A stretch of 64,000 bases of DNA from Coriaria nepalensis (Eukaryota > Streptophyta > Magnoliopsida > Cucurbitales > Coriariaceae): assembly GCA_027186245.1 (NCBI GenBank), contig CP114481.1, positions 55,312,569-55,376,568 of the forward strand, read 5' to 3'. Positions 49,135-61,392 of the stretch are shown here, one piece after another. Within the stretch, counting starts at the first letter, position 1. Every line of letters starts with the position of its first letter. The translations under genes were made by a program, and so were the position numbers. The notes beneath the pieces were generated by a model. It saw nothing but the letters and a program-made list of their open reading frames with translations, had not been told where the DNA came from and did no database searches.

Positions 49135-50190
49135 TTCAATCTCTCGCGACTCTAGCTATATACATATATAATGAATTAGATACTCTTAATTGATTTCATA
49201 TATTCAGTATGTAATTAATTTTCCACATCGACAGAAAACAATAATTATTAGATCGACTGGAGAAATTACAAAAGTAGAGTATTGATGTCTGACGATGGAT
49301 TTTGGATCATTTGAGACAAGTTTATAAATTTTATGTGAGAGAGAGCAATGAATTTAGTGTGTTAGTCTCACTTCATCTTCTTTCATATAAGACATATAAA
49401 ACCGTCTCATAAGATAATTTCTCCCGACAATGACGGTCTGAACAAGTCTTTGTCGCAACCAAGTTCTACGAACGCACATAATCGCTCCCATCAACTTTTG
49501 TTACATTCAGCACTCTGCAAAATCTAATCCCCAAGACATAAAATTTAATTTAAAAGGAAAAAAAACACTTTGTCTTCTTAATTTCCTTTTATCTAAAGTC
49601 AGTTTGGGCCCTTAATTTTGAGTTAGATTCATACAAATATAATTACAATTCATTGTTCAAAATGTCGGCTAAATCAATTGAATTAAATTGAGCAATAGAG
49701 TACTGAATTAAATTTATTCGGAAAGGATAAATTGAACATTAAAAACAAAACAAAACAAAACGTCCTTTGATCATGAGAAAGAGAGAAATGGTAACAGATA
49801 AGAAAAGGCCCTCACGTTTTTGCCAAAGAAAGGGAAAACTACGACCCGAGCCGCTCAAATGAGCCATTTACATATGCCGCCACGTGGTTCATTCTAAGTG
49901 CAATAATCAGTATAGTTCCCATCCAGACCATCGATCCCGATTCATACAGCCGGAACCGAATCGAAACTCAGGATTGTCTGATTGACTTAAAGAAACAAAG
50001 ATATGTTAAATTTTAACCTTCATAGATTTGACAAACCATAGAAATGAGAGAACGTTGTTGTTTGAATAAGAGTTTAATCAAATTCAGCTTAGTCACCTCA
50101 ACTAAATACATCACTTTCATTAATTAATCTCACACATACAGTTAATTACTCTCGTGCATTAATACATGGAACTAGATGCTAAGAGAAAGT
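49135..50190. other. Intergenic: SP8 upstream module and 3' flank of MIK2-like copy B
   Basis: 49440-49510 is a diverged inverted copy of the peptide-gene upstream module. Otherwise AT-rich, with no gene seen. Confidence 0.5.
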
Positions 50191-53100
50191 TTAAGAATCA
50201 TGTTCATCAATCCCCTTCTGAAGCAACTGCGACACATTCTTCATTGTCGGTCGAGATTGCGGACGAGTATTAAGACACGAGATAGTTAGGTTCATTATCA
50301 AACTTAATTCCCTCATAAGATTTGCTTTGTCAAAAGGATAAGAAAGACATGGATCTAAGATATCCTCCAAGCGAATCCCTTCGTGATCATCATCAGCAGA
50401 AGAATTCATCAACCTCAAAATGAAATCTCTTGGATGCTTTCCAATTATGATTTCAAGCACCAATACACCAAAGCTATAAACGTCGCATTTCTCGGTCGCC
50501 ACCATTGTATATGCAAGCTCTATAATAACATAATATAATGATCAATTGTTTAACTTTCTAGTACCTTAGAAAAGAATAGTTAAACTAAGATGTCCAATAA
50601 TCCATATCAAGCATATCGATTTGAATAAGGAGATAGAAAAAATAGGAATCAAGTGTACCTGGAGCAACGTAGCCAGGAGTCCCAGCAACTGTTGTCCAAT
50701 TCGTCGATTCGGGCTTTAAGAACCTTGCTGTCCCGAAATCTGCAAGATGAGCTTCGAATTTGGAGTCCAATAACACATTCCTACTTGATATGTCTCTATG
50801 AACAATTGAAGGAACGCAATCATGATGTAGATAAGATATGGCATGTGCTACACCTTTTACAACTTGAACTCTCCTTGGCCAATCTAAGTCCTTCACTCCC
50901 TTTTCACTACTTAGCATCTGAGCTAAGCTTCCTCTCTCTATAAAATCATACACCAAAAATGTGTGTGCTCCTTGAGAACAAAACCCGTAAAGCTTCACTA
51001 TGTTCCGGTGCCTGATTTCGGTAAGAGCTGCTACTTCATCTCTGAAAATTTTCAAATTCCCATTGTCCATTTCATCACTAATGCTAGAATTGAGCTTCTT
51101 TACGGCAAATACTTGACCTCCCGACATTTCACATCTGTAGACTTTTCCTGATCCGCCAACTCCTACGCAATACATGTCATTGAAATTTTCCGTGGCTCTA
51201 ATAATGTCTTCATATACAACCTTTCCATCGAAGTGCCAAACCGAAAATGGGTTTTCCTTTTCCTTTATCCTTTCATCTCCAACCCCATCTCTCGATTTCC
51301 TTCTTAAGAAAAATGTCATAGAAAATATGATATAAAGTAGTAAAAAGCCGCCAAGTATAGAACAGACAAGAATTACTATAAGTTTCTTGTTGTCATTTTT
51401 CTCACCCTTTTGGGCAAGACAAGGCTGCAAGCCTGTGATGTTTCCACATAAATCTTGGTTGTTGCTAAATGACCCGGGCAGGGCCGATTGAAATATGCTG
51501 CGACTCGGAAGAGGACCTTCTAGATCGTTGTACGATAAATTGATTGTCAACAAGCACCACATGTCCCCCAAGGAATCCGGAATTGAACTGGAGAGATTGT
51601 TGTGAGAGAGATTCAAGTTCTCTAAACTCCTAAGCTTCCCAAATTGGGCCGGAATCGCTCCAGAAAGCGAGTTATAACTCAAATCTAGTAAATCTTGCAA
51701 AGCCTCAAGATTACTAATCTCATATGGCATTGTCCCGTTTAAGTGGTTATTGCTTAAACACAAATTTCGCAGCTTCGAGCAATCACCAACTTGATAAGGA
51801 ATAGATCCCATAAACTTGTTCATGGAAAGGTCTAGAGAAACCAGATTGGAAAGGCTTCCAATTCCTTCAGGTACTGGCCCGGAAAGAGAGTTGTTTTTAA
51901 GGTTAAGAGACATTAAGCTCGATAAATTCTCTATACTTTTCGGTAACTCACCCGAGATATTGTTGGAAGAGAGATCAAGGTCTACTAGTTGTTTCAACTG
52001 AGTAATCTCATTTGGAATTTGACCATTCACCATATTTCCAGCAATTCCTAGAAGTGTCAAGTTCTTACACTCCCCCCACTTGGATGAAAACTCACCTTTC
52101 AATTGATTGTAGCTCAAGTCCATGTAATTCAAGCTTGGATAAACCCCAAAATCTTGGTCAAGAGATCCAGTTAGTTTGTTGTATTCGAGCCGGACCCGGT
52201 ACAAGGATCTACAGTTCTTTAAGCTTGTTGGGATTGGCCCTGAAAAGTTGTTATAAGCTGCACTGAAATTGACAAGCTTTCCAGTTCTACATATTTGAGG
52301 CGGTAATTCACCAATGAAGTTGTTTTGAGCAAGATGAAGAACAGTCAATGATGAATGATTGCCTAAATCTTGAGGAACTGTTCCGGAAAATTGATTAATG
52401 AACAAACGCAAATCTGTCAACTTGGTCAACCGAGAAAGATTCTCCGGAATATTCCCAGAAAAGTGATTATCGTTGAGACGAAGAACGGCTAAGTTAGTGA
52501 GGTTTCCGAAAGACTGAGGAATAGGACCGGAAAATTGGTTTGTATCAAGAGCTAGAAGACTCAAGAATTTCAAGTTTCCCATCTCCTCCGGCAATTTTCC
52601 AACAAGTTTAGTTTTTTGGAGAAGTAGATTCCTAAGACTCCTTAATCCGCTTTTGGATTCCCCCATTCTGTCAGGGAATAACCGAGGATCTAACGTTCCA
52701 GTAATGTTATTACGCGACACATCAAGTTCATAAACTTGAGTGAGATTAGCCAAAGAAAGTGGAAGTTGACTACTAACAGAATTTGAAGAAAGATCAAGAT
52801 ATTGAAGATTAGAAAGAAGACCAATGGAGGTTGGAATGGAACCTGAGAGATTGTTTTGTTTGAGATCGAGACGAAGAAGTTTAGGGAAAGAAGCGAAATC
52901 CAAGTTTTCAAGGGTACCTTTTAAGCCAGTGTAAGCAAAGTTGATTGAAATCACACTGCTTTGATTATTGCAAGTTATGCCTTTCCATTGACATGGAGTT
53001 GTAGAAGAAGTAGAGTTTGAGTTTTTTGGGACGACCCACGAGTCTAAGAGGGATTGTTGAGGGAGACTTTGCTTCCATTTTAGTAGAGCTTGAGTTTCTT

Positions 53101-53191
53101 GGGTTGAGCTTTCTATGAGTTTGCAAAAATGGGTTACGAAGATGATGAAGAGCATAAGTGTGAGGGAAATGGGTTTGTTTTGACCTTCCAT
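50191..53191 (-). CDS. MIK2-like LRR receptor kinase, copy B
   Basis: Two exons, 53191-50659 and 50519-50191, joined G|AG, 953 residues. Same architecture as copy A: signal peptide, [10 protein letters not shown] cap, LRRs with the [14 protein letters not shown] insertion, transmembrane helix ([17 protein letters not shown]), glycine loop [33 protein letters not shown], and a short tail after [14 protein letters not shown]. No key kinase residue is lost. The central LRRs are almost identical to copy A at DNA level while the membrane and kinase regions are clearly more diverged. It lies between peptide genes SP8 and SP9. Role inferred as a cell-surface receptor of the MIK2 clade; the ligand is unknown. 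Confidence 0.93.
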
Positions 53192-56100
53192 TTTTTGTGG
53201 AGTTAATGTTCAAATTGAAAGATTTATATATATAGGGGGAGATAAATGCGTGCATGTGAAGTTATCTAGTAAATGATTACAGAAACGTACGTAATAGATC
53301 CATTCAGCTAATGATATCAAAGAAACACAAAAAAAAATAAAAAAAATAGACATGCAATAATTGCTGACACCTAGCTTGAAGTCTTTGATTCATTGGTCAT
53401 TGACCCAAGTAACATACAACACAAATTTGTGGGTGTAAAGTATATGCATGCAGGGTAGAAAAATCATGCATGGAAACGTTTTTTCCTTCTTTTTTTTTTT
53501 TTTTTTTAATTAGGTTATAAAATGAAGATAAGTTTAATTAGCTCCACATACATATTTAATGTTTTGTGTACTGTTTACTCTGTTGATAACAAAAGGCGGA
53601 GTAAACAGTGATATATATAATGCAATTTGTTTAACCATTTCCTTAACTGGTTCGCATTAATATCATGTTGTTTGGCCGGAAAAAAAAAACATGTTAATTA
53701 GGTTCTTCGATGATCACGTGTTTGAGATTTTGTTGTAATTATTTGATTATATTTTTATTAAATTCGTAAATTGATCCTATAGGAGATTTAGTGATTCGAG
53801 TGCCTTTATACATATATACATATATATATTATACGTGAGATATGTAATCTTTTAATATTTTTAAATTAGATATAATAATAGAAAAATAAATTTAAAATTA
53901 ACTCATTAATAAATTTTAATTTCTATATATATCAAATTTTAATGATAAAAATAGTAACATATTTTTTTTATAAATTTGAATATTTAATAAGAGTTTAAGT
54001 TTAATTTTTTTTTTAAAAATTATAATATGCTTAATGTTTATTAGTCATCATAAATTTCCTTAAACATGTAGCCCCCACTTATCACCATTTCAACATAAAT
54101 GGATGACTAGGATTTTTACTTCCATGCCTATAAAAAGGGTGCCGCGGATCGTACCAACAGCAAAGGGTAAGAGAGGGAAAGGAAGGAAAAAAAAAAAAAA
54201 AGGAAAGAAGGGAAAGGAAAAGAAAAGGAAAGAGGGAAAAGGAAAAGAGAAAGAAAAGGGAAAAAGAAATTAGGAAGTGGGCAGAAGAAAAGGAATTAAA
54301 GGAAGTAAAGGGATCATCAAATTCCGTAAAGTTCATTGTAAGTATAGTTTCATTGTAATACCTACATATTATTTATTTATTGTTATGATTACAATTATAT
54401 TAATTGAGGATAATATTAATTATTAAGCATGATGACTTGATTATGTCTGCATTATGATTATAATTATAACATGCTAAGTAGAAGTGAAATGCTATAATTA
54501 CCATGCTAGAAATAAGGATAATAATTAAAATAAATATAATATAGCATGATGGTTTGAGGATAGTACAAATTTTAAATATATTACGATTAAGTGCATATGT
54601 TCATATTTACAGAAGTTAATATTATGCTAAGATAAATAAGAAGTATAAGCATGCATAACATTAAAGTGAGGTGCTACCGGATCAAAAGAAGAATCGTTTG
54701 TCGATTATAAAGGACCCTAAATGAGGTTAAAAAAATGTCATAAGCGGATTATTACAATGGTCATAAGCGGACCGCTGATTAGATATTGATTGACATGCTG
54801 GTGGCAGCATCCTTAAAGCCCAAGAATGTAGAATGATAGACATTTATGCATGCTAGATATAAGTCATAAAAGTATTAACTCACGATAGTCATAAAAAGAA
54901 TAGTGATGTGAATAGGACTCTATCTTTACTGAGCTTCTAGCTCATAGATGTCTACCCTACGTTGTAGGAAATTACAAAGGTAAGGCGGTAAGCTAAAGAA
55001 TAGGCGAATTGAGGCTATCAATCTGTGAGATTGTACATATGAGACCTGACATCTGTAAGCAATGAGTTTGAAAATTGACACTTCTTATGTATATGTATGT
55101 ATATGTATATTCAAATAAAGAATAAAATATTTAAAAAGTTTTGGGATTATTTTTATATGACAAACTTTTGTAATATTTTTAAATTATTACGTATATCTTT
55201 TAAATTATTTTTAGAAATAAAGTTAATTTTAAGGAACAAAATTTTTATAAAAGTAAGAAAGTGATATGGTACCCAACTAATTAACAGTGAAACCATCTTT
55301 ATCCCTTTCATATCTATTTTAATCTATATATACTTTGCAAAAGCTAGCTAATTACGCTTTAAACCACGTGCTTTATCCCTTTCATTACGCTCATGTAGAA
55401 GACCAAAAAGAAGACTCAGTGTATAAAGCATATATATAAATATGTAGTGTGAAAAGATGGGGTGAGTAATTGCGTTTGCTTTTGAGTCATGACTTTGTTA
55501 TATATATATATATATATATTATCTATACTTTATTAGAATTAACATATAATGATGTATAAATAATGACGTCCGTCTTTGGATACATACCAACTCTCAAGTA
55601 TACTAAGATAATCACACGGCTAAAATCCTAAAGCCAATAGAGAATATCAGCTTTTCTCGCATAAAGAATAGCGAGAGAGCACAAGAAAATGAGCCAAGGC
55701 AAAAGGGTATAACCCTAACCCGAAGTACTCAGCACGGGTAATGAGAGATACACATACGTGTAAACAAAATGGCAACTTAAACCAACGGGTCAAAAACCGG
55801 GTTATAGGCTACTGAATTTGAGTTTCACACATGATCTAACAGTTCTGATGATTATTTTAAGTTTTTTGCTCCAACATTCTTTCATCACATCTCATCTTAT
55901 TATTTCTATTGTCTTGATTTAAAACTCATATCAGAATCAAGTATTATAGCACTATAGATTACATACAATACTTGAGCTAGCCAGATTTTCCAACCATTTA
56001 AATTTGTTTGAATAATTATAATAAAATTATGTTAAATTACACTATAGAAATACTCTTAAACTGAAACTGAAAAATGATTCAAAATTTTAACATAAATAAT

Positions 56101-56446
56101 TTAACACGATATTAAAATTAAGATCTCAAATTTAAATCATAATTACTCAATCTTTATCGAACACACCGTTTTGAATTAATTACCAAACCCACCAATTAAG
56201 GAAGCTTTATCTCACCAAACTACACAGACAACAAATTAAGGGAAAAATACATAATAATTGATTTCTCTCTCCAAACTAAACATTATGCTAAAACTCAAAC
56301 AGAGTCCCTTATTAATGAAGATTACAACACGCACAAACACATGGATTGGAGTTGATATGATTCCACCCTAATTATAATAATGTTATGTGCTCCATTTATT
56401 GACTCCGCTGATCATTAGATGGCAGGAATTCTTATATTATATGCTC
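53192..56446. other. Intergenic upstream of MIK2-like copy B
   Basis: The first 60 bases resemble the leader of copy A. 54050-55280 looks like a solo LTR (separate entry). 55410-55580 is repeated at 59155-59335 and 62310-62475. A TA run lies at 55499-55520. No gene seen. Confidence 0.5.
54060..55280. mobile_element. Probable solo LTR of a Ty3/gypsy-type element
   Basis: Has a possible core promoter CCTATAAAAAGGG near 54130, followed by a long purine tract, then a region with TTTACTGAGCTTCTAGCTCA and GTAGGAAATTACAAAGGTAAGG (54920-54990), which resembles the R/U5 part of plant gypsy LTRs as recalled. No internal coding domain or second LTR is nearby, and the borders and target duplication could not be fixed. 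Confidence 0.35.
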
Positions 56447-56971
56447 TTACTTCGGAGGCTTCTTACGTCCGGGGTTGCAAGCAGGCCTACGGGAATAGGG
56501 GTTGCAATAATTACCGTCATATGGGTTATCTCCGGTACCGCCGTTATGTCCCCCACCTGCTGGAGATCCATGGCCTTTCAAATGTCGTCCTATACCAAGC
56601 ACCATGACAACTTTAACATCTTTCATGATCTTCAAAGATTTCTTATGATTATCTGGAACACTCTCTTTATGATGATACCAAAATGAAGAAATAACTGTGC
56701 ATTACCATCACTACTAAATTATGTTTATGCTTTACATATAACGTATGTACTGTGTACATAGCCTAGAATTAGATAAACAGTCAAGCGTCGCTAGCCAGCT
56801 AAAAATTAAGGTAATGAATATAATATTAGACTTACGGTAATTCTGAGGCGGCGTCGCATTAGCCTCACTCAGCTTCCTCGCAGACACTACACTATTGAAA
56901 GCAATTAAAAGCTGCGTAGCAATCAAGAGCGTAATCGTAATGAAACCAACTGAAAGCTTCTTACAAGCCAT
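56447..56971 (-). CDS. Small secreted peptide precursor SP9, long subtype (117 aa)
   Basis: Two exons, 56971-56836 and 56664-56447, phase-1 junction (C|AG), 117 residues. Signal peptide MACKKLSVGFITITLLIAT, then ARKLSEAN; exon 2 starts ESVPDNHKKSLKIMKD (the first codon reads Gln when spliced with C) and continues VVMVLGIGRHLKGHGS, a Gly/His-rich stretch, then DNPYDGNYCNPYSRRPACNP and a basic end GRKKPPK. Two Cys in the tail could form a disulfide. The P-Y-x-G-N-Y box corresponds to P-W-x-G-G-Y of SP6/SP7. It has the same length as SP10, 5 kb away. TATA-like box at 57046-57053. Confidence 0.75.
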
Positions 56972-57045
56972 TTCACTCACCCCCGCGGACCGATATATCA
57001 TATACATATATATATATACATACATGCATGTGAGTGGTGTTTAAC

Positions 57046-57053
57046 TGTTTATA
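57046..57053 (-). promoter_or_regulatory. TATA-like box of SP9
   Basis: TATAAACA on the minus strand about 75 bases upstream of the SP9 start, followed by CACCACTCACATGCATG, a core arrangement shared with SP4 and SP10. Confidence 0.5.
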
Positions 57054-57534
57054 ATAAATTACTTACTCCTAATTGCTTTTATCTATATATTTACGTTCAG
57101 TACTGTGTCACTAATCCTGCTTTTGATGGTTTTGAAACTTTTATGGAATCGTGTTGCATTTAACTTTGTTAGGGAGAGCTAAAATATCTTTTGAGTCAGC
57201 TGGGAGGAAGTAATTGTAATTGTTCTTCGTGATCAATAACGTAATGGTAATTAAATAACGGATTAAAAAATAACTTGCTCTAATTAATTACTTTCTAACT
57301 TTCCTTGTCCCTTCTAATTAAGCCACCTAGCAAGCTAATTACACTTTGGTCGAGGAAAAAAAAAAGCTAGCTGATAATGCGTTGAGCTTCAATTAAAGAA
57401 ACCACATATCTAATTATACGCATTATCTTTTAGAGTATTTAGAGCACTCCCTTCAAATTAATTAAATACTTATTTTAATTAGAAGTTCAAAAAATTATGG
57501 ATAAATTTTGTAAAAAAAGAGGCTAAAAGTCTAC

Positions 57535-59080
57535 TTATTCCCAACCAATTTGATGGCTAGACGAATTCGATCGGAAGCTTGATCAATCAACCATCCACTA
57601 AAGAAGGGGACTGGAGCCCACAAAGTGGGTGAGTGGCGCCTGAAATGGGGGAGTGGGAACTCGAATTCAACTTATTTACAAGGGTGTCATCAACGTATTT
57701 AGTTAGGACGAACCTAAACTTAATAAAGATCACATTCGACTGGAAGTTAGGTTAAATAACTATCTACCTAAAAATGTGGTAGGGCTCACAAAACGGAGAA
57801 AATTGCATAGCAAAATAGGGGAGTGATAGGTCGACTTTGAGTTATTTATGAAGATGCTATCAGCTCGTTTGTTTATATATAAAATACTTTTATGAAGGTA
57901 AAAATCATCACCGATAATCACTAAAAAATCAAGTAACATTCGTAAATACTCTCTAATCAAGTAACATTCGACTGAAAATGAAAGAAAGTGGGGGGAATCA
58001 GTTTCAATGAACCTAGATACAATCTCAATTGAATTCGACCGGAAGCTTGGTCAATCAACCATTCACCAAAGAAGGAGATTGGAGCCCACAAAGTGGGTGA
58101 GTGGCGCCTGAAATGGGGGAGTGGGAACTCAAATTCAACTTATTTACAAGAATGTAGTCAACGCATTTGGTTAGTATGAACCTAGACTTAATAAAGATCA
58201 CATTCGACTATAAGTTATAGGTTAAATAACTATTTACTTAAAATCTAGTAGAGCTCACAAAATGGGGAAAATTGCATAGAAAAATAGGGGAGTGATAGGT
58301 CGACTTTTAGTTATTTATAAAAATACTATCAGTTCGTTTATTTATAAATAAAAAACTTTAATGAAGATAAAAATCATCATCGACATCACTAAAAAAATCA
58401 ACCAAATCAGTACATTTTCTACCCATACGCAAAGATAAAAATCATCATCGATAAAGGGACACGATGCAATTTGGGTAATCGTTGACAGATTAACCAAATC
58501 GGCGCATTTTCTACCCATACGCAGCACATCCTCCCTAGAACAGTTAGCAAAGCTTTATGTGCGTGAAATTGTTCAACTACATGGAGTACCATTGTCAATA
58601 ATTTCATATCGAGATGGTAGGTTTACCTCAAACTTTTGGAAAAGTGTACAGCGAGCAATGAGAACGAGACTAAAATTTAGCACGGCCTTTCACCCACAGA
58701 CAGATGGCCAATCGGAAAAAACCATCCAGACCTTAGAAGATATGCTATGAGCCTGCGTCCTAGACTTTAGAGGTGCTTGGAATCTATACGAACGAAAGTG
58801 CAGGTCACCAGGTCACAAGACTGTCATCAACGCATTTGATTAGGACGAGCTTAGACTTAATAAAAATCACATTCGACTGGAAGTTATAAGTTAAATAACT
58901 ATCTACTTAAAAATATGGTAGGGCTCACAAAATGAAAAAAATTGCATAGAAAAATGGAGGAGTGATAGGTCGACTTTGAGTTATTTATAAAGATATTATC
59001 AATTCGTTTGTTTATAAATAAAAGACTTTAATAAAGATAAAAATTATCGCTAACTATCACTAAAAAATCAAGTAAGATAT
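57535..59080. repeat. Tandem repeat of ~400-480 bp units around a gypsy fragment
   Basis: Units at about 57540-57960, 58020-58400 and (partial) 58800-59080 share long stretches such as GGAGCCCACAAAGTGGGTGA, GATCACATTCGACT and GGGGAGTGATAGGTCGACTT. The integrase fragment sits between units two and three. A 30-base stretch (ACCAAATC, then CATTTTCTACCCATACGCA) is duplicated at 58403 and 58492, so repeat formation involved the retroelement sequence. Confidence 0.75.
58457..58792 (+). pseudogene. Ty3/gypsy integrase core fragment
   Basis: Open frame with AIWVIVDRLTKSAHFLP, VREIVQLHGVPLSIIS, RDGRFTSNFWKSVQ and FHPQTDGQSEKTIQ, the integrase core of Ty3/gypsy retrotransposons. The usual SDRD motif reads SYRD, so the second catalytic Asp appears lost, and an in-frame TGA at 58748-58750 stops the frame before ACVLDFRGAWNLY. 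No reverse transcriptase, gag or LTR was found attached. A dead fragment. Confidence 0.85.
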
Positions 59081-61392
59081 ACTTTATTTTTTTCATTATC
59101 AAATTAGTTAATATTTAATGTTTGCTTTATTTTTTTCATTATCCAGAACAATAAGTAAAATGTAAAAGAAAAAAAAGAGGGCACGGTGTCTAAGGCATAT
59201 CGAAATTCTTGTATGATGTGAAAAGTTGGGATGAGTCAGTACGTTTGCTTTTGAGTCATGACTCCATTATAGATAATATCTATACTTTAGTGGAATTAAA
59301 TTAACATAAAGTAATTTATAAATAATGACGTTCGTGGATATATATATCATATGATATATTATATAATAAAAATTAAATTTAGTCACGGATATATTTTATA
59401 GTATTTTACTGTTCAAAATTTTAAAATATTATTATTTTATATTTTATAATAATTTTTTTAAATACCATCATTCACCATAAATTTAAATTCTTAATTAAAT
59501 TTTATTATTATTTTTATTTTTATAATTTTATAATTTTTATTTGATAAGATTATATATATATATAATCTTATGTAAAAAAATTTGAATTTAAAAATTAATG
59601 ATACACCAAATATTACATTAATAAAAAATAAAATAATTATATATGTTATTTTATTATCTTATCATAATTTTTATTTTGATAATCACGAAAATCTTATCAT
59701 AATTTTTATTTGATACAATTATAATCTTATGTAAATATGAATTTGAATTTAAAAATCCATAATAAACACAAATTATTACTTTAATGAAAAAATAATAATC
59801 ATTTACATTGATTTTTTCTCTCGTTTTTATTAGTAAAGAAAGAAAAAAAAATTCATCCACAAATAAGTAACCGCCTTCTCATCTCACTCCTTGCTTTCGC
59901 GTCCTATATATATTTTGATTTCACATTTCGACTTTCCATCATTTTATAATTTCTTCATACTTTGAATATTATTACTTTCTAATATAGTAGAAAGTTAAAA
60001 TTATAATTGTGTCGGTAATTTTCATGATCAAAATGAAAGTTAATATTAGGATTACAAAATTTTTAGATATTCTTAACCTCAAAATAAATAATGAGTTTAT
60101 TAGTCTCGATATGATTATATTTGACTATGAAATGTATTTACTTAATTAATGGTCTCTCTATATTTTTTTAAAATTTTATTTATAGGGTATCATATTTATG
60201 CTCCAGTTCATGATTAAACGTCTAGTTAACTCAAATATATATGATAATTGATACTTGATATATGTATTATATGTTTTTTTTTTCTTTCTTTTTTTTTAAT
60301 ATTTCAAAAAGTAAAGTAAATTTATTCATAAGTATACGAACTGGTATTTGATCCGATATCACTCGAATGTACATAAATCAATACTAAAATTCACTAGAGA
60401 AAATTTGAAAAATATCTTCATTAATGCAAAAATTGTCATCAAAGCACTCTTAAAACAACATATTTAAAGTAAACCTCTCAAAAGAAATCCTAACCCTACA
60501 TAAATTTGAGTTCATGATTCTATTTAAATTAAATTAAATTACTAAAATACTCTTAAACGGATAAAAAAATACTTTTTTTTTTTTTGCCAAAATACTTAAA
60601 AAATTCATGAAACAGTGGAATATTGACCCTAAAACAGAGGGCAAGTGTCGTCATCAAAATTGTAAGAAAACTGAAACATGTTTCTAAATTTGCTCGCTCG
60701 CTTATTGACGACACACTCAAGCTTAAAATGCGTTTTGCACACCCATTTTAATTTTCGTTTCATGAATTTTTCCCACTAATTGTTCCGATCAGACAGACAT
60801 AGGATTGATTGATTGATACGTCTTTCCTAATTTTCTGATTCAAAGTTGAAACAATGCCATGATGATGCTATAAGTGCTTAGTGATAATAGCATAAAGAGC
60901 CACAAGAAAATAGTGATCCAAATACTTTTTTCCTTTCTCTGATTGGGAAGGAAAATAAATAATAAAGTGTAAGTAAAGCTTTATGCTTCTTTATCTCTAT
61001 AAATTATTATCGTGCATATTCTGTATGATATAACTTATTCGTGACTCGATTTTAACACTTATTTTATCTTAAGTGTAGTTATCATTTGAGTTAAAAAAAG
61101 ACTTTAATTGATTTATTTCTCCAAACTAAATGTTTATGCTAAAGTCAAACAAAGTCGTCAATAAATGATCATTAAAATACACAAAAACAGATTGAGTGGA
61201 GATGATATGTTTCCCCCCCATAACTACTAGTATGTATATATAACGTTATAGAGTCAATTTATTCCACCATATATATATTAATCAAACATGCATGCACATA
61301 GCTTAACTACAGAGATCATATCAGGGAAATAGCACAAATTATACGGCAGTAGTAGGTTCTGAACATTAGATGGTAAGAATACGTATATGCTT
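59081..61392. other. Intergenic with left copy of a segmental duplication
   Basis: 59155-60535 is the left copy of the duplication (see repeat entry). 60540-61390 is AT-rich with no gene; 61120-61390 is the 3' flank of SP10 and resembles that of SP9. Confidence 0.55.
59155..60535. repeat. Segmental duplication, left copy
   Basis: Matches 62310-63570 in the same orientation over its length: GAGGGCAC and CATATCGAAATTCTT near the start, a long AT-rich core, then TAATATTTCAAAAAGTAAA, ATCTTCATTAATGCAAAAATT and CTCAAAAGAAATCCTAA near the end. The start is also related to 55410-55580. Confidence 0.75.

Noticed and set aside
54082..54336. Phe/Ser-rich minus-strand frame
   Set aside because: Product of a simple purine tract on the opposite strand, inside a probable LTR.
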